NCBI RefSeq assembly: GCF_018446385.1
Contig: NC_055993.1
Coordinates: forward strand, 41,661,645-41,725,644
Direction: 5' to 3'
Origin: Zingiber officinale
Taxonomy: Eukaryota; Streptophyta; Magnoliopsida; Zingiberales; Zingiberaceae
Length of the DNA stretch: 64,000 nucleotides
Shown here: positions 34,849 to 47,003 of the stretch, piece after piece
How positions within the stretch are numbered: the stretch's first letter is position 1
How the letters are laid out: each line of letters begins with the position of its first letter
Made by a program: the position numbers and the translations under genes
Notes under the pieces: model-generated
Seen by the model: only the letters and a program-made list of their open reading frames with translations
Database searches by the model: none
What the model was told of the DNA's origin: nothing

Positions 34849-37141
34849 TGAAACGTCCCAATTTTTTTTTTTTTACAGACGTCCTGAATCATAAATGCAC
34901 TTACAACCATAACATGCTATCGATTTAACTGAGATACTTGGATAGTCCTTAAAACATTTAACTACTAACCACATTAGGTACTGGTCATATAGTTCTAGAA
35001 TTTATTCTACAAAAGGAAATATCCAACTGATGCGGAAACTAAACTAGAAGGTCTTCGGGTTGTACTGTCGTTGTCCCGAGTTGACCCACTTGTCAACGCC
35101 TCTTACCTCATTCGTCTCATTAACTGAACTAGTTAAAATCTGTGAGTCGAAAGACTCAGATATTCAAATCATATTATGCATTAATTAGTTCTTATATCCA
35201 TGCGTCCTATCAAGGAACCTATATTAACTAATTTATCCTCTAGCTAATTGTTTTGCATAAACATAAGGAGAGCATAATCGTAAACATACTCTTGCCAAAC
35301 ATATATGTTATCATACTTTTCACCCCACATAAATCATTGCATAGATAAAGCATAACATGAGCATAGAAAAATATAATCTTAAGCATTACTAATGCAAAGA
35401 TCTAAAACCTAACAAAAGCATAACATAAACAAGAACTAAATTAGGAAGCATGGAGCATAAACTTACTTTATAGAAAGGAAAACATATGCATAACTTAATA
35501 AGGGACGAACATAAAGCAGGTGTGGTAACCATCATTAGAGCCTGTTCATTTGGTCCATGATCATGTAATTAGTTGCGCAATAAGCATATGACTTATGGTA
35601 CAACTCACACAAGTCAAAACCAATGCATTGCACTATCATTCATTTTTTTTTGGGAAAGGCCCTCCTCGAAGCTCATCCCGAGGCACCAATCCCATATTGT
35701 CACCACACATGCACGTATTCCTCTACTTATCCATATAACTCTTTCATATCATACATCGCAAGTATACATGCATGGTTCCTAAACTATCTTCGTAAAAAGA
35801 ACTACTTATAACTTCACATGGTATCAGTTACACATTGGAACCACATTACACATGCATATTATCATCAATTTCATGACATACATGTCCCTAAAATAATGAA
35901 CTAATCTAACATACTAAGTTATCAAAAATAATTGAGTGCATATATTAAACCCCAAAAGTCCGAAATACATAGAATTAACATATGACTCATTAAGTTAACA
36001 TGATGAAGAGAAAGAAGAAACATGGGCATAACTAGATCCAACATCCTAATTCCCTAATATTAACATGTGACTCATTAGTTAGCATGATAAGAATAAAAAA
36101 TAAACAAAGGTATAACAAAACCAAATTCCAAAAATTTACATATATCTTAAGCACAAGATGGTTAGTTTCATGGCAACTTAACCCCTAAGATCCGAACCTA
36201 CACATGACACAAAGTAATCATAAATTTGGGTTCAACTTTATGGTATCAAAATTTCTAGGAGCTAGCATGGTATCAACTTCTAAATAATAAAAGAGCATGA
36301 GGTCTTATACAATCCAAACCCTACAAATCTATAAAAGCTAACATGCTATCATCTCCTTAACACATACATACAACCAAGACCGAAACTTATATAGGGTACC
36401 TAAACATACATGAACTTGAAGAACTAAAATAAAAAAAGATGTGGGAAAAACATGGAACAATGGTAGTGCAATATCATGATGAATAAGACCCCCTAAATAG
36501 AATTTAGAACTACTCCCATAAATCTGAAATTTACAAGTTTAATACTTAGAATTAAACATGGATCTTCTAAAGGAAGACAACTAGAAGCATGGCTCAAATT
36601 GTAATGCAATATTCATATTCATAACTCTTAAAATAGAATTTAAAACTCACCACAACAGAACCAAAAGCAGCAAGGTCACAACAAAATTCTAGATTCGTCA
36701 GTCAGTGGTATAAAAATCATATGAAATTCATCTTTAATCCAAAAAGGGTTCCATAAATTGATAATAAAAGCTAACTAAATCTCCTGCATTTCAACAAAAG
36801 ACACCAAAGTGAAATTTGTTCACCCATTGAGGCTAATTTACACCACAACAGAACCAAAAGCAGCAGGGTCATAGCATAATTCTAGATTCATCAATCAGTG
36901 GTATAAAAATCATATGAAATTCATCTTTGATCCGAAAAGGATTCCGTAAATTGGTAATAAAAGCTAACTAAATTTCCTACATTTCAATAGAAGACACTAA
37001 AGTGAAATTTATTCATCCATTAAGGCTAATTTACACCACAACAGAACCAAAAGTAGTAGGGTCACGACATAATTCTAGATTCATCAGTTAGTGATAAAAA
37101 AATCATATAAAATTCATCTTTGATCCAAAAAGGGTTCCATA
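34849..37141 (-). mobile_element. Truncated long LTR, same family as 6782-9918
   Basis: Starts TGAAACGTCCCAA and follows the family sequence: GGTCTTCGGGTTGTACTGTC (35050-35069), CTGTGAGTCGAAAGACTCAG (35139-35158), then the 190-bp tandem repeats. It stops inside the third repeat at about 37141, where minus-strand Sirevirus gag begins. Corresponding points in the complete copy are 6782 and about 8985. Low-complexity T-run at 34862-34873. Confidence 0.8.
36648..37141. repeat. 193-bp tandem repeat in truncated LTR
   Basis: Units start at 36648, 36841 and 37034 (193 bp apart) with CACCACAACAGAACCAAA; the third is cut off. Same unit as at 8492-9110. Confidence 0.85.
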
Positions 37142-38056
37142 AAATACCTTTTTTTTGACCGAAGTAGCATTAGTTTGTTCATGCAATTCAAACTTAGAAA
37201 ATAACTCATCTAACCTAATAATTGAAAAATCTTTGGATACCTTATAAGCATCTACCATCGATGGCCACAAATGATTCCTCAGAAAAGAATTTAATGCATA
37301 CCATATTACATCATAGTTCTATACTTTTTGTCCAATTGTGTGGAGACATTGAGTAGAGCTTGGATCTGGGCGTGTAGTTAACTTGCCGATTCATCATCCT
37401 ATATTTTAATATTAGATAATTTATTTAAGATAAGGTCGTGTTTGCTTACTTTTGTATTAGAGGTGCCCTTGTGTAGTTCAATCAATTTCTCTCATATATC
37501 CAACTCGATTTAGCTTTTCTTTGGTTAGTTCGCACTGTAGGGCTCGAGACGCCTTAGCTTCAGCCTCAACCTTCTTCATTATGTGAGGACCCTAGTTGTC
37601 ACATGACACAAGTGCTCCTGAGCCGTCGACTAGTTAGGAGAGGTGTGTCCAGATGATGATTCACATCTCAACTTAGATTTTCAAATAGGACTCTATTCGA
37701 CCTTTCCAGTACCCAAAATCCTCACTGCAAATAGTACTGTAGCCTTCTTAATGGGTCATTTAGTGAAGATCTTGCAAAGACAAAAATAGTGAAACTTATT
37801 CCAAGACTTAGTCTTGGATTAGTAGTACGGTAGGAAAATAAGGTGAAAAACTGGCTCGAATAGTGCTGCACCAATTTCTAGAAAATTTAAAGAATCGATA
37901 AATTTATCAAGAGATATTATTAGACAAATTTTAACTTATAGGAAAAAAATTTTAAATGATAAAAGGCATAAGAATATATTTTTAGAAAAAATGGATAATG
38001 AAAATGTAACAAAAAAGAATGCTCGAATGGTAGTTGTACTGATTCAGAGCGGCTTT
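37142..38056 (-). pseudogene. Sirevirus-like gag, minus strand, 3' truncated
   Basis: The minus strand, read from the primer-binding site (about 38069) leftwards, encodes a Gag with LHKGTSNTKVSKRDL (about 37470-37430) and DESASQLHAQIQALL (about 37395-37350), the gag core typical of these elements, with several stops. It ends abruptly at the joint with the truncated LTR. Confidence 0.65.
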
Positions 38057-38069
38057 GCTCTGCTACCAA
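38057..38069 (-). other. Primer-binding site of minus-strand Sirevirus-like element
   Basis: Minus strand reads TGGTAGCAGAGC two or three bases after the LTR end, one change from the initiator tRNA-Met complement TGGTATCAGAGC. Confidence 0.7.
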
Positions 38070-38070
38070 T

Positions 38071-39463
38071 TATAGGATTGACAGTGCTAGAGGGGGGGGG
38101 GGGGGGGAATAGCGCTCGTGGTTTTTTTTTGCGATTTCGAAAAAGACTCACGTAAAGAGTAAGTGCAGCAAAAAGAAAGAGAAGAAAAGTAAAACAATGC
38201 TAACATGACCAAGTTTTATTTGGTTCGAAGCATGTGACCACTCCCACTGCAAGGCTAGTACTCATTGAGTGCTTTCAATGGGAAATCACTAATCAATCAG
38301 AAAGATTACAAATACAATATCAACTTAAGTGCATGTAATTTGAAATGTCAATAATACTGATGACTTAGAAGCAGATCTTAAGCGCAATCATCGTCAGAGT
38401 AGCTTTTGGGTGTCGTAGAGATCTTTTTGAAGTAGCGCGCAGAAGCAGAAGATGTTTGAAATGATGTTCTTGTGCTACTGGTTGAAGCCTCCTTTTATAG
38501 TCCATCCGGGCTCTTGGATCCCCTTCCGGGCTCCTAGATTATGCTGACATGGCAAACTCTCGCTAAAACTTCATCTTAAAAGTTTATCCACGTCCGGGCA
38601 TCCAGACCTCCTCTAGGCGCTTGGACCACTGATGTGGGTTAGCCAATCATTGCGGTTCAACTCAACGTGATGATGAGTCTTCGCCTGTCCGGGCACCTAG
38701 AGTAACTCCGGGCACTCGAATTGCCCGGGTGCTTAGCTAGGCACCCGCCCGGGAGCACTCCCTCATTGAAACTTGCTTGGGCACCTGAAGTGACACCAAG
38801 CACCCAGAGTTAGGGCACCTGGATCCCTTTCGCGTGCCCAACCCACCTTTTTTCAACTTTATCTTTCCTATAAAAAAAAGAGTTAGTTCAGGCAACAATA
38901 TATATAAAAAATAAGTTTTGATAGCCTCCGAACTATCAAGTCCAGATTATGAGTTTCGCTAAAACTTTAGGCCAGATCGATGCCTACAGTTCACTCTTCG
39001 AGGAATGTGTCCTCACCAAATCCTCTCAGGAGAGATTACCTTTTGCCAAACTAGTTTTTTAGACCATCTGGACTTTTGTTCAGTATCCAAGATATCAGGA
39101 CTTTTTGCTGGACGTCTAAACCTCGACCTGTCTAGTCTTCCACCTAGTATCCGCAACCCCTGAGATTTTCACCTAGCATCCTCAACCCTAGGATTTCTCC
39201 CAACATCCTCGACCCGCCAAGACTTTGTCAAGTGCCCTGGACCAGGACTTTGTTGTCTAATCATAACGAGGATTTTTCACCTGCCTAGTATCCAACTAGG
39301 ACTTTCTTTGCCTAGCCTTAATTAGGACTTTCACCTTGCCTATGATCTAAAGACTTTCCTGCGCACTTAGTCAAACATGTTAGAATAACAAGAAACCTCA
39401 ACTTTGAGCCCTTTGCCATAATCAAAACTTAGGTTCGATCATCTAATACTTCCTATACCAACA
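38071..39463 (-). repeat. Sirevirus-like 5' LTR, minus strand
   Basis: On the minus strand it starts TGTTGGTATAGGAAG at 39463 and ends near 38071 next to the primer-binding site, about 1393 bp. It carries a 16-base G run (38092-38107), the family stretch TTCGAAGCATGTGACCACTC (38224-38243), and GGGCACC-type repeats (38510-38860). At 38410-38440 it preserves the site that is occupied by the nested LTR in the sister copy at 12100. Confidence 0.8.
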
Positions 39464-39879
39464 TGTTCATCAATATAACTCTCATCAACTTGTTGAATAA
39501 ATAAAGACATTTTTAAAATAAATAAATAAATTTTTACTATCAAGTTTAATAACTAATCAAGCAAACTTAAAATATAAAAATTTTAAACAATCAAATAATC
39601 TTGAATTGAGAGCTTGATAATATCTAAATAAACCAAGCTTAAGCCAAATTCAAACCAAGCTCAAGTTCATAAAAAGAAACCAAGCTAAGATTGAACAATA
39701 GTTTTAATGGCTTAGTTCATTTTAATCTTGGCTCAGCTTGGCTCAGTTCCCTTATCAAAAAACTTAAACATCATAAAGATTGGCTTAGCTTGGCTTGTTT
39801 ACAACCATAATGATAGAGATACTATTACCTATAAAAATTAAATCATTCACATAAAGACATACCAATAAATATTTCCACA
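39464..39879. other. Unassigned repeat-like sequence
   Basis: AT-rich stretch, then several copies of CTTGGCTCAGCTTGGC and AAGCTTAAGCCAA-type motifs (39640-39800), ending GCTTGTTTACAACC. The pattern resembles a common plant dispersed repeat, but I cannot name it. No gene seen. Confidence 0.45.
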
Positions 39880-41218
39880 TGAATTATTCTTCAAGTGTAA
39901 AGAATCTCGTAGGGGCACTTTATGAAACCTTCCTTTATAAAGTCCTTATCAATTCTTGACATGCTCTAGGGGCTTGCTTGAGTCTGTAAATAGCATTCTT
40001 TAAATTGTATACCTTTTCTTCTTGCCCTTTGATGATTAAATCGGGTGGTTGCATGATATAGATTTCTTCTTCAAGATTTCCATTTAAGAAGTCAATTTTA
40101 TGTTCATCTGATATATTTTTCATCTTCTTTGAGTTATAAGAGAGATGAGTATTCTTATGTTTCAAGATGGGCTACTAGTATGGAGACTTCTTTATAGTCA
40201 ATCCCGTACTTTTGCTTGTATCCTTTAGCAACTAATTTTGCTTTATGCCTTTCAATTTCTCCTTTTGCATTTATCTTTATTTTGAACACCCATTATATTT
40301 GACTCCAATAGATTTATGTCTTCGAGGAAGTCAAGTGAGCTCCCATGTATTATTTTTATTTATGGTATGAATTTCTTCTTCCATTGTTTTTCTACACTTT
40401 ACATCCTTGGAGGCTTCTTCATAAGTTATAGGATCATATCCTGCAAATAGACACAAGTTATTAAGATCAACATCAATATTAATCACTCGGCTGGAGTCAT
40501 ATATGTCTTGGATGTTCTTCATCTTTTTTACAATTGGACTATGTGGATCATTATTTTTGACCGAGTATCAATTTGTTGGGGTGATGATACTTCTTCACTG
40601 TCTTCATGCTTGTCTTTCTTCTCTTTATATTCTTCTTCATATAAAATTTGCTTCATGTCATCATTATTGTTGTTGTTCCAATTCCATGATTGTTCTTCAT
40701 CAAATTCCAAATCTCTTGATACCACGAGCTTATGAGTTTTGGGATTATATAGTTTGTATCCACTAGCATTCTAGCAATAGTCCAAGAGAATATATTTCTG
40801 AATTTTATCTGCTTCTCTTCTTGTACCTTTGCAAATGCTATGCTCCCAAAAATATGAAGATGATCCACTCTTAATTTGTGCAAGCTCAAGCTTCCTCTGG
40901 GGTGATGTATCCAATTTTTTTAGGGGGAAACATGTTCAATAAATATATAGCATAGACAGTAATATCTCCCCAAATTTTTTTGGAATATTTTTATCTTTTA
41001 ACATACATCGAACCATATTTAAAATAATTCCATTTTTCTTTCTAATACACCATTTTGTTGTAGTGTTTGGAGCATTGTAATTTGGCGAATAATACCCTTT
41101 TCCTTGTAAAAATTCTTAAACTCTAACAAAGTATATTCACCTCCTCGATCAGTTAGTAGACATTTTATCTGATATCCACTTTGTTTTTCAACCAAAATTT
41201 TAAATCGCTCAAATTTGG

Positions 41219-41257
<39 letters not shown>

Positions 41258-41625
41258 TATAATCATTAGTGAAAGTCAAGAAATACTTGTTTCCACTAGT
41301 TGAGATAGGTTTGATGGGTTCATAAACATCGAAGTGCACAAGTTCAAGTTGTGAAGATGCTCATCTCAATTTGCACTTTTTGGATGGCTTCCTTTGTTGC
41401 TTTCCTACAATACATATTTCACATAAATTGCTAGAACTTTCAATCTTTGGCAATCCAATAACCATGTCATTCTTTGAAAGTAGCTTTAATGCCTCAAAAT
41501 TTAGTTGCCCATGTTGAATATGCCAAAAAGTGGAACTCTCCATAGTGCTTGCCTTGAAGCAATTATGTTCATTAATGCTTAACTTTAGTGGGAACATCAT
41601 ATTGTTGACCATTGTGGTATGAGTA
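39880..41625 (-). pseudogene. Copia pol remnant (Tork-like?), minus strand
   Basis: Reading leftwards on the minus strand: GAG-pre-integrase (41612-41361; STFWHIQHGQLNFEALKLL and CEICIVGKQQRK), integrase core (41339-41019; HFDVYEPIKPIS, CLLTDRGGEY, ITMLQTLQQNGVLERK), the integrase C-terminal part (LHIFGSIAFAKV at about 40855-40820; LEFDEEQSWNWNN at about 40705-40670), then reverse transcriptase (WELT at 40331; FLNGNLEEEIYIMQPP and KVYNLKNAIYRLKQAPRA at 40095-39955). Domain order is the copia order. Frames shift repeatedly and an (AT)n run has expanded inside integrase. No LTR of its own was found. Confidence 0.8.
41222..41256. repeat. (AT)17 microsatellite within integrase remnant
   Basis: Thirty-five bases of alternating A and T. 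The copia frame still reads through as Tyr-Ile repeats. Confidence 0.95.
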
Positions 41626-41635
41626 ATAAGATTAT

Positions 41636-41845
41636 TGTTGGTGCAGGGAGCACTAGATGATTAAACCTGAGTTTTGATAATGATAAAGGGTTATAAGTTA
41701 AGTATTATTATTGTTCTAAAAAGGTTGACTGAGTGTGCAAGAAAGTTCTAGTTGAGACTAGGTAAAGAAGTCCTAGTGGACACTAGGCAAGTAGAAAGTC
41801 CTATCTGCGGCTAGACAACGAAGTCTTAGTCTAGGGGAATGGGCA
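41636..41845 (+). repeat. 5' fragment of a Sirevirus-like LTR
   Basis: TGTTGGTGCAGGGAGCACTA opens an LTR like that at 19121. It contains AAACCTGAGTTTTGATAATG and repeated AAGTCCTAGTGGACACTAGG-type phrases and stops near 41845, where unrelated sequence begins. Confidence 0.65.
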
Positions 41846-44800
41846 AACTTTGATGTTCGTAGATTATATATATTTTTATACATACTTTAACACATATTTA
41901 CTTATATTTCATTAGCATAATCTATGTTTATTGTACTCTATTTCATTATAATGTCATACTTCCATTATATTCTATTTGGAGATATGTTCTTTTCTTGTTT
42001 TGATTGATAGGTGTTACTCAACCGCAAGTGCACGGTTTCGTGTCAGTAATAAAAAGATATTGTATCCACAGGGACTAGTTATAACCACTAAAGATATCTC
42101 AAAATGAATTAGCTAAACAATCAACTAAGAATTACACGTACTAAGAAGCAACTAGAAAATAGAAATAGAAAAGTAATATAGAAACTAGATTTTATGAATG
42201 TTCTAGCAGATTTGGTTTATTTGTGATACTTATCAATGTAATATGATTTTTACCAATTATATCCTCAATTGTCACGCATTTGTAAGAAGTCGTCGGTTAT
42301 CTTTTACAGAAAACACCAGCAAGGGACTTATATCTACACCTTAAACAATTAAATAGTTATGATCCCTATGAAGTCCATTAGTAGGGCAGTCCTGTCACGA
42401 TGCCCCTCGGTCATACAACATATAAACACATCACTAATCAATTCATATCAAGATATAGGGAACAACTCATCTATCTATCCATCCCACTTCTTTGTAGATT
42501 CTTGCTTCATCCTTCAAGGTGATTCTCAAGATGTCCATTAACGGGACAACCCTGTCACAACACTCCTTAGTCATACAATCTAGAGAATTCCTCTATAAAA
42601 TCCATAAGTAATACAAACATCCAATCAAGAATGGTAATTATATCCAAACATAACAATCCATACAAGATTGAGTTGATACAAAGCATAACAACATAATTGA
42701 AACAAGAACTTGGCAAATCCATGAAATCTTACATCACACAAACTCCCTCTATCCTAGAACAAGAAGATCTACTCCATGAAACAAAGGAAAAGATCCAAAG
42801 ACAAGAAGATTGTAAACATTTCGATCCAAATCAAGAAGATAGAAAAGAAATGCTTATCTAAAGATGACGAGTAATCTTTGGAACCAATCCTTGCTACCAG
42901 AGTCGAATTGGGAATGGAGACGTCTTTAGATCACCGGATCGACGCCCAAAAGATGGAGAAAAGCCTTCAGATTGGATCTCCCCAAAGGGAGAGCCTCTTC
43001 CCTTTTCAAAGAGGAAGAAACCCTTTATATAGAGTAGGGGGTTTGGGCGCCACACGACCTGTGTCACGGCCGTGCGGACCTCACATGGCCTCAGCTACTT
43101 AGCTCTCGGCCAGAGTCACACGACTGTGTGAGATTTACACCGTCGTGCCATGCTTCGCTTCTGGATGGCTCACACGGCCGTGCCAATCTTGGCCTCTGGA
43201 AAGGTTGCACGACAGTATGACACACACGACCTAGCAATGCTTGGCCTCTAGAAAGGTTGCACGACCATGTAGATATACACGACCGCGTTCTAATTTTGCT
43301 TCAAAAGTAACATGGTCGTGTGAAACCACACGGCGATGTCAACCTCCTCTTTTGCTGATGCTACACACCCGGTCTGCTCCACACGGCCAAGACCATTTTC
43401 CTTCATGTTCATTTGACATGGTCGTGTGACACACATGGCTGGCGCTAACTTTCTTCATTTGTCGATCAAATTTGCCATGAACATCATTTCCTCTCCAAAT
43501 TTGATTCATGTAGACAGAAAATACAGAAGAGCAGATCTCCGAACAAAGAAGAGTAAATATGCTAAAAGTAAAGCAAGGAGTATGAAAATGCATAGATAAA
43601 GCATGCATAAAATATAGGAATGTGCATCAAAACATGCTAAACAAGTGTATAAAACCTACGCATATCAATAGGATGTTGTTTGAAGTGAAAATGGAACAAA
43701 AATGTACATTGGAGCAAACATAGTAAAGATCAAACTCAGGTCGTGTGAAACCACACAGTCGTGTGGTCTTTCCCATGGCAAATCAAGCTTCAGCCGTGTG
43801 AGTTCACAGGGTCATGCCACACTCCCGAAAAGAAGAAGACCACTGCCGTGTGAATCCACACGGCCGTGTGGACTTTCCAAAGCAGAAGCAGACCACGGCT
43901 GTGTGAATCCACACGACCATGTGGAATTCTAGAGAACAAGAAGAGCATGGTCGTGTGAATCCGCATGACCATGCCTCTCTGGCTAAGATCATGCATGCCA
44001 AGGCCGTGTCTTTTGACACAGCTATATGGCGATGAAGTCGAAGCCGTGTCATGCTAAAACGAAGCAATGCTGAATTCTTGGTAGATTGTAGGCCAATCAT
44101 AAAATGGCCATAACTTTGCACTCGATTGGAGTTACATGATATTCTTTATACTGAAATATAGCTAACTTCAACATCTACAACTTTTCTTTATGTCCAATAG
44201 AGAGATAGCAGAGTCTACCTATGTTAAAAGGAACGATTGTGCCTCCTAACTATGGCTTCATTGGGACCTCCGTCCAAACTATAGACCAATCTTTGAATCA
44301 AGGCTCAATCCAAATATAAGATTGTAGATAATTTCAAGGGCTACAACTTTAGTTCAAGCTAAATTATGAGAAAATTGGATTTAAGGGGTGAAAAATCTAG
44401 TTTACCGAACCCCTGTAATCCTAGTTTTCCTAGGTAGTTTGGAGGAGGTATACAAGAGTCAAAAACCTCATTCTTTGACTCATCTTGGGATTGAGGACTT
44501 CGTCCCTCTCCTTGGGGAAGGGATCTCCCCTTAGGGAGAAACCCTAGGGCTTTATCCACCTCCATTCCTTTAAGATCAGTCCATCTCCGGAGCAAAGGAG
44601 CACTTCCAAGGATGTTACGCTTTAAAGATAAACATCTCTTCTCTCTATCTCCATGTATTGAGTTGTAGTGTGCTTCTTTCTACATCTTTAGATTATAATC
44701 CCTTGTAATAAAGTAGATTCTTAGATTTAGGATATAGGAAGTAACTATGATGTGATGTGATATATGAACTATGTATTTAGATATTTCCTTATTCAATGAA

Positions 44801-44937
44801 ATACTTATGTCATGTTCTATGTATGTTGTGTCTTTTATGTGTTTGATGAAATATGTCAATGGTTTAAACATATAGATGTGGATTGATTGTTCACCCCGTA
44901 GGGGGGATGTCCTAGATTGTATGACCGAAGGGCCCTA
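41846..44937. mobile_element. Retroelement-derived region rich in CACGGCCGTG palindromes
   Basis: No coding domain was recognised. The segment ACTCAACCGCAAGTGCACGG with GTATCCACAGGGACTAG (42015-42080) is one I have seen widely repeated in plant genomes next to LTR elements. Phrases like CCCCTCGGTCATACAA (42402, 42565) recur inverted near 44915-44935 (TTGTATGACCGAAGGG). 43035-44060 carries the palindrome array described separately. It separates a Sirevirus LTR fragment from a Sirevirus reverse transcriptase fragment, so it may be a solo LTR or a chimeric joint; exact ends were not found. Confidence 0.5.
43035..44060. repeat. Repeated CACACGG-CCGTGTG palindromes
   Basis: A perfect CACACGGCCGTGTG lies at 43857-43870, with many imperfect relatives (for example GTCACACGACTGTGTGAG near 43105, TCACACGGCCGTGCC near 43170, GGTCGTGTGAAACCACAC near 43312 and again near 43740, GAATCCACACGACCATGTGG near 43906). 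They occur every 30-80 bp. Confidence 0.85.
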
Positions 44938-45385
44938 GACTCGAATCAAGGCCAGATTAGTTGCAAAAGGATTCAACCAAGTTAACGGACTTGACTACGA
45001 TGAAACCTATGCACCAATTTCTAGACTCGAATCAATTATAATGTTACTAAGTTATGCAACCCATAAGTGATTCAAATTATATCAAATGGATGTTAAGTCA
45101 GCCTTTCTAAATGGACTAATTAAAGAAGATGTGTATGTAGGTCAATCCCCTGAGTTTGAAGACTTAGAAAACCCTAATCATGTGTTCAAATTAAAGAAAG
45201 CCTTGTATGGCCTAAAACATGCCCCCAGAGCTTGGTATAAAAGGCTAACCACATACTTAATCTCAAAAAGCTTCAAACAAGGTCAAATAGACCCAACCCT
45301 TTTTGCAAAAGTCAGTAATCAAAATCAGTTTATAACTCAAGTCTATGTGGATGATATAATATTTTAATCAACTAACTCAAAACAG
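44938..45385 (+). pseudogene. Sirevirus-like reverse transcriptase fragment
   Basis: The plus strand encodes the copia RT core: ARLVAKGFNQVNGLDYDETYAP, a stop at 45068, then [38 protein letters not shown], and the catalytic YVDDIIF (45340-45366) followed by a stop. The aspartates of the catalytic YVDD are present. The fragment has no upstream integrase and is followed at once by LTR-end sequence, so RNase H and the rest are deleted. Confidence 0.85.
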
Positions 45386-45389
45386 CTTA

Positions 45390-45735
45390 AAAACTTACGA
45401 TCTTCTTCTGTGTGCTACTAACAAGATGATCCAACAAAGTCGTAACTTGACTCCGACGATCGGAAGCTTTAAATTCTCTGTTCTTAGTTATCGGTATAAT
45501 TTCCATTACTACATTTAATCATTGTACTTGTAATTCTGTGAATTTATAGTGATTGCCCACCGAAAACACTTTTACGTGCGGGCCTTGGAGTATGAGTCGC
45601 TACAGGCTTCGAACCAAGTAAATCCTTGGAGTTTACGATTTGATTTTTATTATTCCATTACGTGCTTACTCAAAACGAAAGTGAAAGCCACGAGCATTAT
45701 TCACCCCCTCTAGCGCTTTACGATCCTACACATAA
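45390..45735 (+). repeat. 3' part of a Sirevirus-like LTR
   Basis: Contains GTGATTGCCCACCGAAAACA, GCGGGCCTTGGAGTATGAGT and AGGCTTCGAACCAAGTAAAT, as in the LTR end at 20230-20310, then TTCACCCCCTCTAGCGC and the terminus CGATCCTACA (ending about 45732). Confidence 0.7.
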
Positions 45736-47003
45736 CTCTAGCTCAGTGAAATTAGAAGACAAAGTGTTGCATACTAGATTGAGCACTTTTTTGACAATAA
45801 GTGTAATCATGATCATCATCCTGATTAGACGACTGCAATTTTAACTCAGTGAAATCAGAAGATTGGAATTATGGAGACTTTCTTTTAAGTAAGATTGAGG
45901 CCCTTGAAATATTTTATAAACACTAGAAATGTGGTTGAAAAAATCAACTAAGCAAGATCATCCATGGTGATTGAGGGAGAGAATGCAAGATATTACTTAA
46001 GGAATGTTTCTCAAGAAAGAACAACATTCCAATAATTGACTATATCACATTCACCTCAATTCAACAATGGTGGCTTAAACATTAAGGAGATGATAAAAGC
46101 TATGTTGATAAGTTTTGAGTTTATCCTGAAAATTGTAGGGGAAATTATCCTCTCGGTAAACCACAACCTCAGTGAGATAGAAATGAAAAATCTCTATAAA
46201 GACATTAAAAGGTCACGAACCTTCTAATGTGGGGGTTAACCATTGTGCCAATATATATGATACATTATGGTATCTAAGAAATTATGAGAAGGACACTAGT
46301 GTAAAATGGTAAGTTTTGAAATGACTTAATACCATTAAAACAGTAGATCTCTAGTCGTAAAATCTCCATTGAATATGGAGAATTGTGTGGATCCGCTAGG
46401 CCTACCAAAAGATCAATTATATTGCATGTCTAGAGGAATGAGTCTAAAACTCAACATTTAAATCGAGTAGTGGTAACCTAACCATGTTGACTGGAAATCC
46501 CAAGATTATGGTTCAAAAGGGACAACTAAGCTACAAGATCCAAGGCACTAAGGAGTAATTACTCTAACTCATTCCCGGAGACAAAAGGTGCAACCTGTGA
46601 AATGAGTAAAGGATGAACAAAAGTTCTTAATGATTCCTATATTATACCGTAAAGAGTATAATAGGGTATTACAGGATATTCTTAATAGGAGGTCACCTAT
46701 ATAAGTGTGAAGACAGACCGCTTCAATGAAACACTTATGAATCTCAAGCTTTGTCCATGGCCAAATGAACACGATAGAGAACTAGTAAAAGCCTAGGGGT
46801 TATTGTGTAGATATGATTGTCTTGGTTTACACTAACGGCTGAACAATTCAAGACATAGTTCATTAGACAGCCAAGTAAATCCGATCGTATTCCACAACGG
46901 AAGGTTCAAAGCAACAAACTACCTTTCCTGATGTAATATTCCTCTGATGAAACTCTTGTTTGATATTTGAAACTTATCCATAATTTCCATTCATGTGGGG
47001 GAT
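45736..47003 (+). mobile_element. LTR-retroelement internal 3' remnant with polypurine tract
   Basis: No clear domain was recognised in translation; the 63-residue frame at 46036-46227 is unassigned. The stretch ends in TTCCATTCATGTGGGGGAT (46985-47003), a polypurine tract directly before an LTR start, so this is the 3' internal region of an LTR element. Confidence 0.55.

Noticed and set aside
40503..40766. Plus-strand hydrophobic frames of 75-87 residues
   Set aside because: They are the opposite strand of the copia integrase/RT remnant, whose minus-strand reading shows real domains.
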